From contig NC_009937.1 in the NCBI RefSeq assembly GCF_000010525.1, forward strand, positions 4,968,501-5,032,500: 64,000 nt of DNA. Direction: 5' to 3'. This DNA is from Azorhizobium caulinodans ORS 571. Lineage in GTDB: Bacteria; Pseudomonadota; Alphaproteobacteria; Rhizobiales; Xanthobacteraceae. Both the position numbers and the translations under genes were made by a program. The first letter of the stretch is position 1. Each line of letters opens with the position of its first letter. The notes under the pieces are model-generated. The model was not told the DNA's origin, ran no database searches, and was given only the letters and a program-made list of their open reading frames with translations. Shown here piece by piece: positions 34,578 to 43,389 of this stretch.

Positions 34578-35231
34578 ATGATCCGCCAGTTCACCTCCGC
34601 CGAGTTCATGTTCCTGCTGATGGCCGTGCGCTGGACGCTGCTGCTCTCCGCCATCGCCTTCCTGGGTGGGGCCGTGGGTGGTCTGTTCGTGGCCCTCGCC
34701 CGCACTTCGCAATGGGCTTGGCTGCGGGCCATCGCCGGCGCCTATATCCAGGTGTTCCAGGGCACGCCGCTGCTGATGCAGCTGTTCCTGGTGTTCTTCG
34801 GCGCCAACTTCTTCGGCCTGTCCATCGATCCGCTCATGGCAGCGGCCATCGGCCTCACCCTCAATGGCGCGGCCTTTCTCGGCGAGATCTGGCGCGGCTG
34901 CATCCAGGCGATCCCGAAGGGCCAGTGGGAGGCTGCGACCGCGCTCGGCCTCCACTACACCACGCGGATGAAGGAGATCATCCTGCCGCAGGCGGCCAAG
35001 ATCGCGGTCGCGCCCACGGTGGGCTTCCTCGTGCTGCTGGTGAAGAGCACCTCGCTCGCCTCCATCATCGGCTTCGTGGAGCTGACCCGCGCGGGGCAGA
35101 TCGTCAACAATGCCACCTTCCGGCCGTTCCTCGTGTTCGGCATCGTGGCGGCGATCTACTTCGTGCTGTGCTGGCCGCTCTCACTCTTTTCCCGCCGCCT
35201 CGAAAAGAAATTCGGCACCGTCTCGCGCTGA
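34578..35231 (+). CDS. ABC transporter permease, polar amino acid (HisM/GlnP) family
   Basis: 217 residues. FQGTPLLMQLFLVFFGANFFGL and EAATALGLHYTTRMKEIILPQAAKIAVAPTVGFLVLLVKSTSLASIIG are the family signatures; the latter is the full EAA loop with the following helix. Paired with the preceding permease. The next gene, the binding protein, begins 70 bases on with its own GGAGG. Confidence 0.9.
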   Translation: MIRQFTSAEFMFLLMAVRWTLLLSAIAFLGGAVGGLFVALARTSQWAWLRAIAGAYIQVFQGTPLLMQLFLVFFGANFFGLSIDPLMAAAIGLTLNGAAFLGEIWRGCIQAIPKGQWEAATALGLHYTTRMKEIILPQAAKIAVAPTVGFLVLLVKSTSLASIIGFVELTRAGQIVNNATFRPFLVFGIVAAIYFVLCWPLSLFSRRLEKKFGTVSR

Positions 35232-35301
35232 GGCGAGGCCCCGTTACGCCGGCCCAAAGTCCGGACATGCCGCCCCACAGGGCAAAACTGGAGGAAAGCA
35301 G

Positions 35302-36117
35302 ATGTTTCTCGGATCGGTCCTGAAATCCGCGCGGCGCGTCATCGCCGCAACCGGCCTTGCGGCGCTCGCCGGCCTTGCCGTGCCGCATGCCGCCTCGGCC
35401 CAGTCCATCGACGACATCCTGTCGAAGAAGAAGCTCACCATCGGCATGCTCGTGGACCTGCCGCCCTTCGGCCTCCTCGATGCCCAGGGCAAGCCGGAAG
35501 GCTATGATGCGGACGTCGCCAAGCTGATGGGCAAGTATCTCGGCGTCGAAGTCGAGATCGTGCCGGTCACCGGCCCGAACCGCATCCCCTACCTGCTGAC
35601 CAACAAGGTCGATGCGCTGGTCGCCACCTTCGGCATCACGCCGGAGCGCGCCAAGCAGGTGCAGTTCTCCATTCCCTATTCGGCCATCGAGATCCAGCTT
35701 CTCGGCCCGAAGAAGCTGGACGTGAAGACCCTCGACCAGACGGTCGGCAAGAAGATCGCCGTGGCCCGCGCCTCCACGCAGGACACCGCGCTCACCGCCG
35801 CCGTGCCGAAGGGCGCCACCATCATGCGCTTCGACGACGACGCAACCGCCGCCCAGGCCTTCATCTCCGGCCAGACCGACCTGCTCGGTTCCAACAACGT
35901 CATCGGCGCCCAGCTGGCCGAGGCCAATCCGGACATGGGCATCGAGCGCAAGATCGTGCTGCGCAGCCAGTACAACGGCATCACCGTGCGCCGGGGCTCC
36001 ACGGATTTCCTCCAGTGGATCAACACCTTCCTCTATTTCGTGAAGAACAATGGCGAGCTCGACGCCATCAACCAGAAGTGGTTCAAGACCCCGCTCGGCC
36101 CGCTGCCCACCTTCTGA
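35302..36117 (+). CDS. ABC transporter substrate-binding protein, family 3
   Basis: 271 residues with a signal peptide (ARRVIAATGLAALAGLAVPHAASAQ). Two-lobed SBP_bac_3 fold: KKLTIGMLVDLPPFGLLDAQGKPEGYDADVAKLMGKYLGVEVE in lobe I and VGKKIAVARASTQDTAL in lobe II; RIPYLLTNKVDALVATFGITPERAKQVQFSIPY is characteristic. GGAGGAAAG lies before the ATG at 35302. Ligand not predictable; the usual acidic-residue pattern for amino-group binding could be tested by modelling. Followed by REP-like elements. Confidence 0.9.
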   Translation: MFLGSVLKSARRVIAATGLAALAGLAVPHAASAQSIDDILSKKKLTIGMLVDLPPFGLLDAQGKPEGYDADVAKLMGKYLGVEVEIVPVTGPNRIPYLLTNKVDALVATFGITPERAKQVQFSIPYSAIEIQLLGPKKLDVKTLDQTVGKKIAVARASTQDTALTAAVPKGATIMRFDDDATAAQAFISGQTDLLGSNNVIGAQLAEANPDMGIERKIVLRSQYNGITVRRGSTDFLQWINTFLYFVKNNGELDAINQKWFKTPLGPLPTF

Positions 36118-36157
36118 GGCATAGCCTAAGGCCGGTCGCCATCGCCCGGCCGTTCCA

Positions 36158-36285
36158 CCCCCCTCCCCAGCCCTCCCCCGCAAGGGGGGAGGGAGCACGG
36201 CGTGAGGGATAAACAGCGGATCACCACCGCCGGAGTAACATATCCCCTCCCCCTTGCGGGGGAGGGTGAGGGAGGGGGGTAAGGC
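36158..36285. repeat. Inverted pair of REP-like palindromes
   Basis: Two copies of the palindrome seen at 24.9-25.1 kb, here head to head: CCCTCCCCC-GCAA-GGGGGGAGGG at 36171-36193, and the opposite orientation at 36245-36266 (CCCTCCCCC-TTGC-GGGGGAGGG). They fill the gap between the binding-protein gene and the ATPase gene. Confidence 0.78.
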
Positions 36286-36352
36286 CCTCTCCGCATCCCG
36301 ACGAACCGAGCACCCGCGCCCGGCGCACCATCCCCCTTCCGGAGACGCTCCC

Positions 36353-37132
36353 ATGACCAGCCCCGCAAGCCCCAGCACCGTGCCCGGCGCCGCCGGTGAT
36401 GTCATGATCCGCATGGAAGGGGTCGAGAAGCACTACGGCACCTATCACGCCCTCAGGAACATCAATCTCACCGTCACAGCCGGCGAACGCATCGTCATCT
36501 GCGGGCCGTCGGGCTCCGGCAAGTCCACCCTCATCCGCTGCATCAATGCGCTGGAGCATCACCAGGGCGGGCGCATCGAAGTGGACGGCACCGAAGTCGG
36601 CTCCTCCTCCAAGGGACTCGACAAGGTGCGCGCCGAGGTGGGCATGGTGTTCCAGTCCTTCAACCTGTTCCCGCACCTGACCGTGCTCCAGAACTGCACC
36701 CTCGCCCCCCGCAAGGTGCGCGGCATCGCGCCGAAGGAGGCCGAGGCGATCGCCATGAAATATCTGGAGCGGGTGCGCATTCCCGAGCAGGCCAACAAGT
36801 TTCCCGGCCAGCTCTCCGGCGGCCAGCAACAGCGCGTCGCCATCGCCCGCGCGCTGTGCATGAACCCCAAGGTCATGCTGTTCGACGAGCCCACATCCGC
36901 CCTCGATCCCGAGATGGTGAAGGAGGTCCTCGACACCATGATCTCGCTGGCCCAGGACGGCATGACCATGATCTGCGTCACCCACGAAATGGGCTTCGCC
37001 CGGCAGGTGGCGGACCGCGTGATCTTCATGGACAAGGGCGAGATCGTCGAGCAGGGCCCGCCCGAGACCTTTTTCGCCAACCCGACGAACGAGCGCACCC
37101 GCACCTTCCTCGGCCAGATCCTGCATCATTGA
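36353..37132 (+). CDS. ABC transporter ATPase, polar amino acid (GlnQ) family
   Basis: 259 residues. Walker [11 protein letters not shown]-loop [12 protein letters not shown], signature [15 protein letters not shown], Walker [17 protein letters not shown] and switch [19 protein letters not shown], exactly as in GlnQ/HisP-type ATPases. Start at 36353, about 20 residues before the ATPase core. It completes the importer begun by the two permeases and the binding protein. Confidence 0.92.
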   Translation: MTSPASPSTVPGAAGDVMIRMEGVEKHYGTYHALRNINLTVTAGERIVICGPSGSGKSTLIRCINALEHHQGGRIEVDGTEVGSSSKGLDKVRAEVGMVFQSFNLFPHLTVLQNCTLAPRKVRGIAPKEAEAIAMKYLERVRIPEQANKFPGQLSGGQQQRVAIARALCMNPKVMLFDEPTSALDPEMVKEVLDTMISLAQDGMTMICVTHEMGFARQVADRVIFMDKGEIVEQGPPETFFANPTNERTRTFLGQILHH

Positions 37133-37150
37133 GCGGGGGCGCCCGATCCT

Positions 37151-37279
37151 GCCCCCTCCCGAGCCCTCCCCCGCAAGCGGGAGAGGGAGGTGGCGGGCGC
37201 AGGCGGAGAGGTGCAGCGAAAACAGCGAATGGCCGCCGCCCCACGCAACGGGTTCGCTCTCCCGCCTGCGGGGGAGGCA
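37151..37279. repeat. Diverged REP-like palindromes before dgoK
   Basis: Degenerate copies of the same element: CCCTCCCCC-GCAAGC-GGGAGAGGG near 37164-37187 and CTCCCGC-CTGC-GGGGGAG near 37259-37276, again facing each other. Mismatches in the stems suggest older copies. Confidence 0.6.
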
Positions 37280-37383
37280 TAGGGCGGGTCTACGACCGGG
37301 CGAACCGGGAAGCGATGGGAACCTCGCGCACCAACCACGTTTCCTATAATTGCCCTCTGACAAAGCCGCCCAAGGACGCCGCC

Positions 37384-38304
37384 ATGACCGCCCCCGCCGC
37401 CCTCATCACCCTCGACTGGGGCACCACCGCGCTCAGGGCCTATCTCCATGCCGCCGACGGCACAGTTCTCGACAGCCACGCGGCCGTTCAGGGCATCATG
37501 TCGCTGGATGGCGCGAGCCATGCGGACGTGCTCACAGCCAATGCCGGCGCCTGGGTCCATGCCCACGGCCCGCTGCCGGTTCTGCTGTCGGGCATGATCG
37601 GCAGCCGCCAGGGCTGGGTCGAGGCGCGCTATGTGCCCCTGCCGGCCGGACTGCCCGACCTTGCCGAGGGCCTGACGCCGGTGCCGGACGCGCCCCATGC
37701 CTTCGGGCCTGTGCAGATCGTGCCCGGCCTGCTGCGGGATGATGACGCCAGCCCGGACGTGATCCGGGGCGAGGAGGTGGAGGTGTTCGGCGCCCTCGCC
37801 CGCCTCGGCCGGACGGACGGGCTGTTCGTTTTGCCCGGCACACATTCCAAATGGGTGCGGGTCGAGAATGGGCGCATCGTCCACTTCGCCACCTACATGA
37901 CCGGCGACGTCTTCGCGGCGCTGAAGGGACACACCATCCTCGGCCGCATGATGCAGGCGGACGCGCCCTTCTCGGCCGAGGGCTTCCGCCGGGGGGTGGA
38001 GGCCGCGCGCGACCTCAAGGGTCCGGGCGCGCTGGTGGGCCGGCTGTTCTCCATCCGCGCGCTCGGCCTGACCGGCCGGCTGGCGGAGGCCGACAGCGCC
38101 GATTTCCTCTCCGGCCTGCTCATCGGGGCGGAGCTGTGCGACGTCACCCATGCGCACACGCCTTTCACGCTGGTCGCCAATGCCGCGCTCACCGAGCGTT
38201 ATGCGCAGGCGGCCGACATTCTCGGCCTGCCGCATCATCGTGCCCCGAGGGACTGCGCCGCCGCCGGCCAGTTCGCGGTCGCCCGTGCGGCCGGCCTCAT
38301 CTGA
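37384..38304 (+). CDS. dgoK: 2-dehydro-3-deoxygalactonokinase
   Basis: 306 residues. Phosphorylates 2-keto-3-deoxy-D-galactonate at C6 in the De Ley-Doudoroff pathway. DgoK hallmarks: TLDWGTTALRAYLHAADG, VQGIMSL, LLSGMIGSRQGWVEARYVPLPA, EVEVFGAL, LPGTHSKWVRVENGRIVHFATYMTGDVFAAL and the C-terminal loss-of-length typical of this short ASKHA kinase. Start at 37384, immediately before the phosphate-binding DWGTT. Followed by dgoA after 23 bases. Confidence 0.93.
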   Translation: MTAPAALITLDWGTTALRAYLHAADGTVLDSHAAVQGIMSLDGASHADVLTANAGAWVHAHGPLPVLLSGMIGSRQGWVEARYVPLPAGLPDLAEGLTPVPDAPHAFGPVQIVPGLLRDDDASPDVIRGEEVEVFGALARLGRTDGLFVLPGTHSKWVRVENGRIVHFATYMTGDVFAALKGHTILGRMMQADAPFSAEGFRRGVEAARDLKGPGALVGRLFSIRALGLTGRLAEADSADFLSGLLIGAELCDVTHAHTPFTLVANAALTERYAQAADILGLPHHRAPRDCAAAGQFAVARAAGLI

Positions 38305-38327
38305 CCCCTCGCCTTAAGGAGGCTCCC

Positions 38328-38957
38328 GTGCCGCTCAGCTTCACCGAGGCGCTCACCGCCTGCCCGCTGGTCGCCATCCTGCGCGGCCTCAAGCCCTCCG
38401 AGGCGCTGGAGATCGGCACGGCGCTGGTCGATGCGGGCTTCACGCTCATCGAGGTGCCGCTGAACTCGCCGGAGCCGCTCGTCTCCATCCGCACGCTGGC
38501 CGAGGCCTTCGGCGACCGGGCGCTGATCGGCGCCGGCACCGTGCTCTCCCCCGCCGATGTGGAAGCGGTGCAGAACGCCGGCGGTCGGCTCATCGTCATG
38601 CCCCATGCCGACCTTGAGGTGATCCGCGCCGCCAAGGCGCGCGGCCTCGTCTGCACCCCCGGCGTCGCCACGCCCACGGAAGCTTTCGCGGCACGGGCCG
38701 CGGGCGCCGACGCACTGAAGCTCTTCCCGGCCGAAGGGATCCCGCCGCACGTCGTGAAGGCCTGGCGGGCGGTGCTGACCGACATCCCCCTGCTCCCCGT
38801 CGGCGGCATCGATGCCTCCAACATGCGGGCCTACCGGGAGGCGGGGGCCAGCGGCTTCGGCATCGGATCGGCGCTCTACAAGCCCGGCAAGGGCGTCGCG
38901 GCCATCGCCGTCGATGGTGCCAGCCTCGTGAAGGCCGCCCGCTCCGTATTCACCTGA
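38328..38957 (+). CDS. dgoA: 2-dehydro-3-deoxy-6-phosphogalactonate aldolase
   Basis: 209 residues, class I KDPG/KDPGal aldolase. GTG start behind a perfect AAGGAGG. Motifs: LVAILRGLKPSEAL, GFTLIEVPLNSPEPL with the catalytic Glu, GAGTVLSPADVEAV, FIVMPH-like LIVMPHADLEVI, and the Schiff-base Lys in ADALKLFPAEGIPP. Cleaves KDPGal to pyruvate and glyceraldehyde-3-phosphate. The galactonate dehydratase (dgoD) that should feed DgoK is not in this operon. Confidence 0.93.
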   Translation: MPLSFTEALTACPLVAILRGLKPSEALEIGTALVDAGFTLIEVPLNSPEPLVSIRTLAEAFGDRALIGAGTVLSPADVEAVQNAGGRLIVMPHADLEVIRAAKARGLVCTPGVATPTEAFAARAAGADALKLFPAEGIPPHVVKAWRAVLTDIPLLPVGGIDASNMRAYREAGASGFGIGSALYKPGKGVAAIAVDGASLVKAARSVFT

Positions 38958-39141
38958 AATTTGCCGGTCCATCCACAAAGCGATCCGCTGAAATAGCTCG
39001 CTTCCGGGGCAGCGGGCTTGTACGCCAGCCGGAGTGCAACCGCCCTCGACAACCAGCCGGAATGGGCGGTAACACCGCAAGCATTGTTATCCGGCGAACC
39101 AGAGCATTTCAGTTCGGCCGGCCGGCTCAAGGGTACGTGCC

Positions 39142-40464
39142 ATGGTTCAACTCGCCCTGCTGCTCATCGGCGCGAATGCGGTGCGCCGGAGGTGGTGGGT
39201 CCTCGTTGGCCTCGGCTGCGCGCTCATCGCTTGTGCCGCCCTGCTCTTCGGCGATCTCGTGGACGGCTTTGCGGCGACCGCGACGAAGGCCTTCGGCCTG
39301 CTGTTCCTGCTGGAAGGCGCCTTTGCGGTCTTCGGCGCCTGGAACGCCCCCAACGGCGGCGCCCGCCTGCTGAAGGGGCTGAAGGCAGCCCTTCTGCTGC
39401 TCATCGGCTTCCTGATCATCGACCATCCGCTCCACAGCGATGCGGTGCTGGCCTGGCTGCTCGGCATCGCGCTCATTCTGGACGGCCTGTGGCGGGCCGG
39501 GACCATCACGCTTGTGCGCTACCGGCGCTGGCCGGTATCGGCCGCCATCGTTGCAGCCGAACTGGTGCTGGCCGTCCTCATCATCGCCGAATGGCCGCTG
39601 CCCCATGCCTACAACCTTCCCTTGTGCATCAGCCTGCTGCTGCTGAACTGGGGCGTCGGCGCGTTGCGCATCGGACTGTGGCTGCGCAACGAGCCGGAGG
39701 AAGTGGCGCTCTACGCCCTCCCCGCCTTCGGTGGCCGGAACTGGAATGAGAACGCCCCCGTGCTGGTGGACAGCGGCGAGCGGGAAGCCCCGCCCGAGGG
39801 CGTGCTCACCGTTCGCATCTGGACACCCGTCGGCTCGGCGGACGTGAAGGCGCGCCGCCCGGTGTTCGAGCGCTACATCGCCGCCCGCGACGTGGAGGGC
39901 GGCATGTCCACGGGCCATTCGGCCCTGGAATACGGCAACCTCTACATCAGCCACTGGCCGGGCATCGAGATCGACCCCAACAGCTCGGCCATGCGCCTGT
40001 TCGATGGCCGGGAAGCGGCCAACATTCCCGGCCTCTTCCAGCCCTCTTACGCGGTCGAATCCCAGGAATGGTGCCCGGCGGACCAGAAGGTGGAGTTGCA
40101 CCACTTCAGCCCCCGGCGCCTCAGGGCCTATTGGGCCGGCTACAAGCAGGATTCCACGTACAATCTCACCAGCCGCAACTGTTCGAGCGCCGTCGTGGGC
40201 GCGCTCGATTCCACCATCGAAGGCGTGCTGGACTGCCGCTTTCCGCTGCTGCGGCTGCTGGCGCTCCAGTTCAATCCGGACCTCTGGGCGGCCGCCTATC
40301 TGCGCGCGCAGGCCCATACCATGTGCTGGACGCCGGGAATGGTGCTTGACTATGCCCGCGCCCTGAAGCGCATCGTCGAGACCGCCCACGCTCCGTGGCA
40401 CGTGCGGGCACTCGATTTCCTCCGCCGCCTCCGGGCCGACCGCAAGCTGGACACCCCCGTCTGA
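39142..40464 (+). CDS. HdeD/DUF308 membrane domain fused to a permuted thiol-peptidase-like domain
   Basis: 440 residues in two parts. Residues 1-185 hold six membrane helices of HdeD/DUF308 type (FGLLFLLEGAFAVFGAWNAPNGGARLL, LLGIALILDGLWR). Residues 215-420 form a soluble region with GGMSTGHSALEYGNLYISHWP (His259) and, about 90 residues later, YNLTSRNCSSAVVGALD (Cys347). The His-before-Cys order with GHxAL and NCxS is that of permuted papain/NlpC-P60-like thiol hydrolases. Whether it cuts peptide, amide or ester bonds is unknown. Overlaps the MFS gene by one base. Confidence 0.72.
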   Translation: MVQLALLLIGANAVRRRWWVLVGLGCALIACAALLFGDLVDGFAATATKAFGLLFLLEGAFAVFGAWNAPNGGARLLKGLKAALLLLIGFLIIDHPLHSDAVLAWLLGIALILDGLWRAGTITLVRYRRWPVSAAIVAAELVLAVLIIAEWPLPHAYNLPLCISLLLLNWGVGALRIGLWLRNEPEEVALYALPAFGGRNWNENAPVLVDSGEREAPPEGVLTVRIWTPVGSADVKARRPVFERYIAARDVEGGMSTGHSALEYGNLYISHWPGIEIDPNSSAMRLFDGREAANIPGLFQPSYAVESQEWCPADQKVELHHFSPRRLRAYWAGYKQDSTYNLTSRNCSSAVVGALDSTIEGVLDCRFPLLRLLALQFNPDLWAAAYLRAQAHTMCWTPGMVLDYARALKRIVETAHAPWHVRALDFLRRLRADRKLDTPV

Positions 40465-41615
40465 TGACCGACACCGCCAGCCCTGCCCCGCGCGCCGATC
40501 TCGTCTCCCGCGCCGCCGTCATCCTGACGGCCACCATGTTCGGCCTCACCTATTCGCTCAGCGCCCCGCTCATCGCCCTCGATCTCGCCCAGCGGGGCCT
40601 CAGCGACGGTCTCATCGGTGCCAATGCGGCCATGCATGCGGTGGGCGTGCTCATCACCGCGCTCATCCTGCCGCGCCTCGTGGCGAAGCTCGGCCCGCGG
40701 CTGCTCATCCTCGGTTCGCTCGCCGCCTCGGCTGCCGTTCTCGTGGCCTTCTCGCAGGTTTCCGCCATCTGGCTGTTCTTCGTGCTGCGCGTGCTGCTGG
40801 GCATGTCGGCGGAAGCCCTGTTCGTGCTCTCCGAGACCTGGATCAACGCCCTCTCCACGGAGGAGACGCGCGCCCGTGCCATGGCGGTCTATACGGCCGC
40901 GCTGTCGCTGGGCCTCGCGCTCGGGCCGACCATCCTCTCCGTGCTCGGTGCGCAGGGCCCAACGCCCTATCTGGTCGGCGCGGGGCTGGCGCTCGCCGCC
41001 GGCGCCTTCATCCTCGCCCCCTTCGTGGTGGCACCCGCCTATGAGAAGCCGAGCGTCGGCAACCCTCTGCGCTTCGCCGCCATGGCCCCGGTCGCCATCG
41101 GCGCCACCGTGCTCAATGCGGCGGTGGAGACGGCCGGCCTCTCCTTCCTCGCGCTCTATGCCATCAATCTCGGCTGGGGCGAGGAAAACGCCACCCAGCT
41201 CATCTCCGTGATGATGATCGGCGCCATCGTCCTGCAACTGCCCATCGGCTGGCTGGGCGACAAGATGGACCGCCACAAGCTGGTGATCGCCTGCGGCGCG
41301 CTCGCGACCCTCGGCGCCATGCTCTGGCCATTGGCCCTGCTGCACCCGGTCTCCACCTACACGCTGCTGTTCCTCTGGGGCGGGGCCTTCGTGGGCATCT
41401 ACACGCTGACGCTGACCATCGTCGGCAGCCGCTTCAGCGGCGGCGACCTCGTGGGCATCTATGCGGTGATGGGGCTCACCTGGGGCGGCGGCGCGCTGGT
41501 CGGCCCCTTGGCGGCGGGCTTCGCCATGCAGGCGACGACGCACGGCCTCGCCGTCTTCGCCGCTCTCGCCTGCGGCCTGTTCACCGTCGCGGCGGTGCTG
41601 CGCCGGAGCGCCTGA
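40464..41615 (+). CDS. MFS transporter (YcaD-like)
   Basis: 383 residues, twelve predicted membrane helices, no soluble domain. GLTYSLSAPLIALDLAQRGLSDGLIGANAAMHAVGVLI, then the helix 2-3 loop, and TWINALSTEETRARAMAVYTAALSLGLALGPTILSVLG resemble the YcaD/UMF2 group of putative drug or metabolite carriers. The start overlaps the stop of the DUF308 fusion gene by one base, so the two are translationally coupled. Substrate unknown. Confidence 0.87.
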   Translation: MTDTASPAPRADLVSRAAVILTATMFGLTYSLSAPLIALDLAQRGLSDGLIGANAAMHAVGVLITALILPRLVAKLGPRLLILGSLAASAAVLVAFSQVSAIWLFFVLRVLLGMSAEALFVLSETWINALSTEETRARAMAVYTAALSLGLALGPTILSVLGAQGPTPYLVGAGLALAAGAFILAPFVVAPAYEKPSVGNPLRFAAMAPVAIGATVLNAAVETAGLSFLALYAINLGWGEENATQLISVMMIGAIVLQLPIGWLGDKMDRHKLVIACGALATLGAMLWPLALLHPVSTYTLLFLWGGAFVGIYTLTLTIVGSRFSGGDLVGIYAVMGLTWGGGALVGPLAAGFAMQATTHGLAVFAALACGLFTVAAVLRRSA

Positions 41616-41619
41616 GGCT

Positions 41620-41847
41620 TCAGCCGCCTCGCTCGGAGCGGCTGTAATTGCTCAAGTGCCCCTCCCGCGCTGCCTGTGCACGGGCCGCCTTCATGATGGC
41701 CTTGCTCTTCAGTTCCGGCGCCACGCGGGAGATGAGCCGCTCGAGGCTCGTGCCGCCGCAGTGCGGGCACAGCGGCGTATCCGAAAAACGCATCAGCAGT
41801 TCGACGTCCTTGTCGCATGTCGGACAATGAAAGCTGAACAACGGCAT
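41620..41847 (-). CDS. FmdB-type zinc-ribbon protein
   Basis: 75 residues. Two CxxC pairs, CPTCDKDVELLMRFSDTPLCPHC, form a zinc ribbon with the FmdB start MPLFSFHCPTC. A charged C-terminal tail follows (KAARAQAAREGHLSNYSRSERGG). Start at 41847 with GGGAGG upstream; a longer reading from 41886 is unsupported. Convergent with the MFS gene, four bases apart. The family is of unknown general regulatory function. Confidence 0.88.
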   Translation of the reverse strand: MPLFSFHCPTCDKDVELLMRFSDTPLCPHCGGTSLERLISRVAPELKSKAIMKAARAQAAREGHLSNYSRSERGG

Positions 41848-42099
41848 GTTTCGGCCTCCCTCCGGCCGGAACGAGACCGGCCGCACACCTGCAGCGCAGC
41901 GTCTCGCAAGATGGAGGCCAGACCGCGCCGGATCGGGCCGTAGCGTGATACGGCATGACCGGACGGACCGCGCCTTGAAGGGTTTTCTCCTGTCACAACA
42001 TGCGCTTAGATGCGCCGCTCTGCGCAGCCGAAGCCGCCGGGGGCGGATGCGCGATGACCGAACCTGCGCCCATGGCGCACGCGACGGAGATCACAGCGC

Positions 42100-43305
42100 G
42101 TGACCCAGCCCTCCCCTGCCGCTCCCGTTTCCCTGCCAATCCCCCTGCCGTTGACGCTGCACATCAATCTCACGCTGGACGACATGGCCGAGGCCACGCT
42201 CGCCGCCGCGCATCCCGAAATGGCCCGCAATCGACAGCACATGCTCACCCGCGGCCTGACCGTGGTGTTGGCTGCCTTCATCGTCATCATGGGCCTCAGC
42301 AGCGGCTTTAGCCCGACGGTGCTCTTTCACGTCGTCTGGGGCACGCCGCTCCTCTATCTCCTGCTCTGCATGGCGCCGATCATCCTGCTCTGGGTGCTGC
42401 ATCCCCGGCTCGCCATGCGGGGCATGCGGACCATGCTCAGGGATGGCGGGGTCCGGGAGGCGTGGGCGGCGACCCTTCAGATCACCGAAGAGGGCATCAC
42501 CAGCACCGAGCCGGACCGGACCACCTTCGTCCCCTGGCACCGCTTCCGGAGCGTTGACGAGACGCCCCGCCTCGTGGTCTGCGCCCTGTGGCCCTATGAA
42601 TCGACCATCCTGCCCAAGGCGGCCATTCCCGCAGATATTGCGCCCGCCCTCATCTCCTGGATGGCCGCGCAGATCGCCGCCCCTGCCGCCGGTGCGACGC
42701 CCGAAATCCCGCCCGCGCCGGAAACCGCCGTGCGGGTGACTCACAGCCTGACGCCCGACGATTATGCCGAGGCTCTCACATGGCAGCGGGACCAGCCCGC
42801 CGCCCGCCGACGGACCCGGCGCCACTATATGCTCTTCTGGGTGCTCGGCAGCCTCCTGCTGCCCCTCTTCATCCTGTTGCTGGTCCTCACCGATCCTCGG
42901 CCCATGGAGTGGGAGAAGATCACGTTCCTGGCCGAGCGAATGGTGCCGGACCTGCTCCGCAACACCCTGGTGCTGGGGGTCGCGACCTTCGGCTTTTACC
43001 TCTTCCGCCGCCGCATGGCCGCCCGCGCCGCACGCAAGATGGCCACACGCAACGCCGCGCAGTTTGATGCAGGCCCCATCACCACCACGTTCGCGCCGGA
43101 CGGCATCACCATCGTGCAGGGGGGCGCCATGAGCCGGTACGGCTGGCCCATGGTGATGGCGCTGGGGGAAACGCTCTCGCATGTGCTCGTGCCGCTCCGC
43201 AGCTACGGCATTCTCGCCATCCTGCGCGAGGATCTCGATCCCGCGGCCCGGCAACGTCTGCTGGACATGGCCCGCGCCGCCGGTGTGCCCACGACGGAAG
43301 CCTGA
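42100..43305 (+). CDS. Membrane protein with tandem YcxB-like domains
   Basis: 401 residues, GTG start with GGAG upstream. It looks like an internal duplication: each half has an N-terminal LTLDD/LTPDDYAEA segment, two membrane helices (HMLTRGLTVVLAAFIVIMG and PLLYLLLCMAPIILLWVL; RHYMLFWVLGSLLLPLFILLL and a second), a basic stretch, then a small soluble domain (ITEEGITSTEPDRTTFVPWHRFRSVDET; APDGITIVQGGAMSRYGWPMVMALGET). These soluble parts resemble YcxB-like C-terminal domains. Function unknown. Followed after 84 bases by an AI-2E family gene. Confidence 0.75.
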   Translation: MTQPSPAAPVSLPIPLPLTLHINLTLDDMAEATLAAAHPEMARNRQHMLTRGLTVVLAAFIVIMGLSSGFSPTVLFHVVWGTPLLYLLLCMAPIILLWVLHPRLAMRGMRTMLRDGGVREAWAATLQITEEGITSTEPDRTTFVPWHRFRSVDETPRLVVCALWPYESTILPKAAIPADIAPALISWMAAQIAAPAAGATPEIPPAPETAVRVTHSLTPDDYAEALTWQRDQPAARRRTRRHYMLFWVLGSLLLPLFILLLVLTDPRPMEWEKITFLAERMVPDLLRNTLVLGVATFGFYLFRRRMAARAARKMATRNAAQFDAGPITTTFAPDGITIVQGGAMSRYGWPMVMALGETLSHVLVPLRSYGILAILREDLDPAARQRLLDMARAAGVPTTEA

Positions 43306-43389
43306 GGGAAAAGAACAGCTTGCGCGCGACCGCGCCTTCCCCGACGGTGGCTTTCGGGCCACCATGTGGCCACAGGGGCGGGGACAGGC

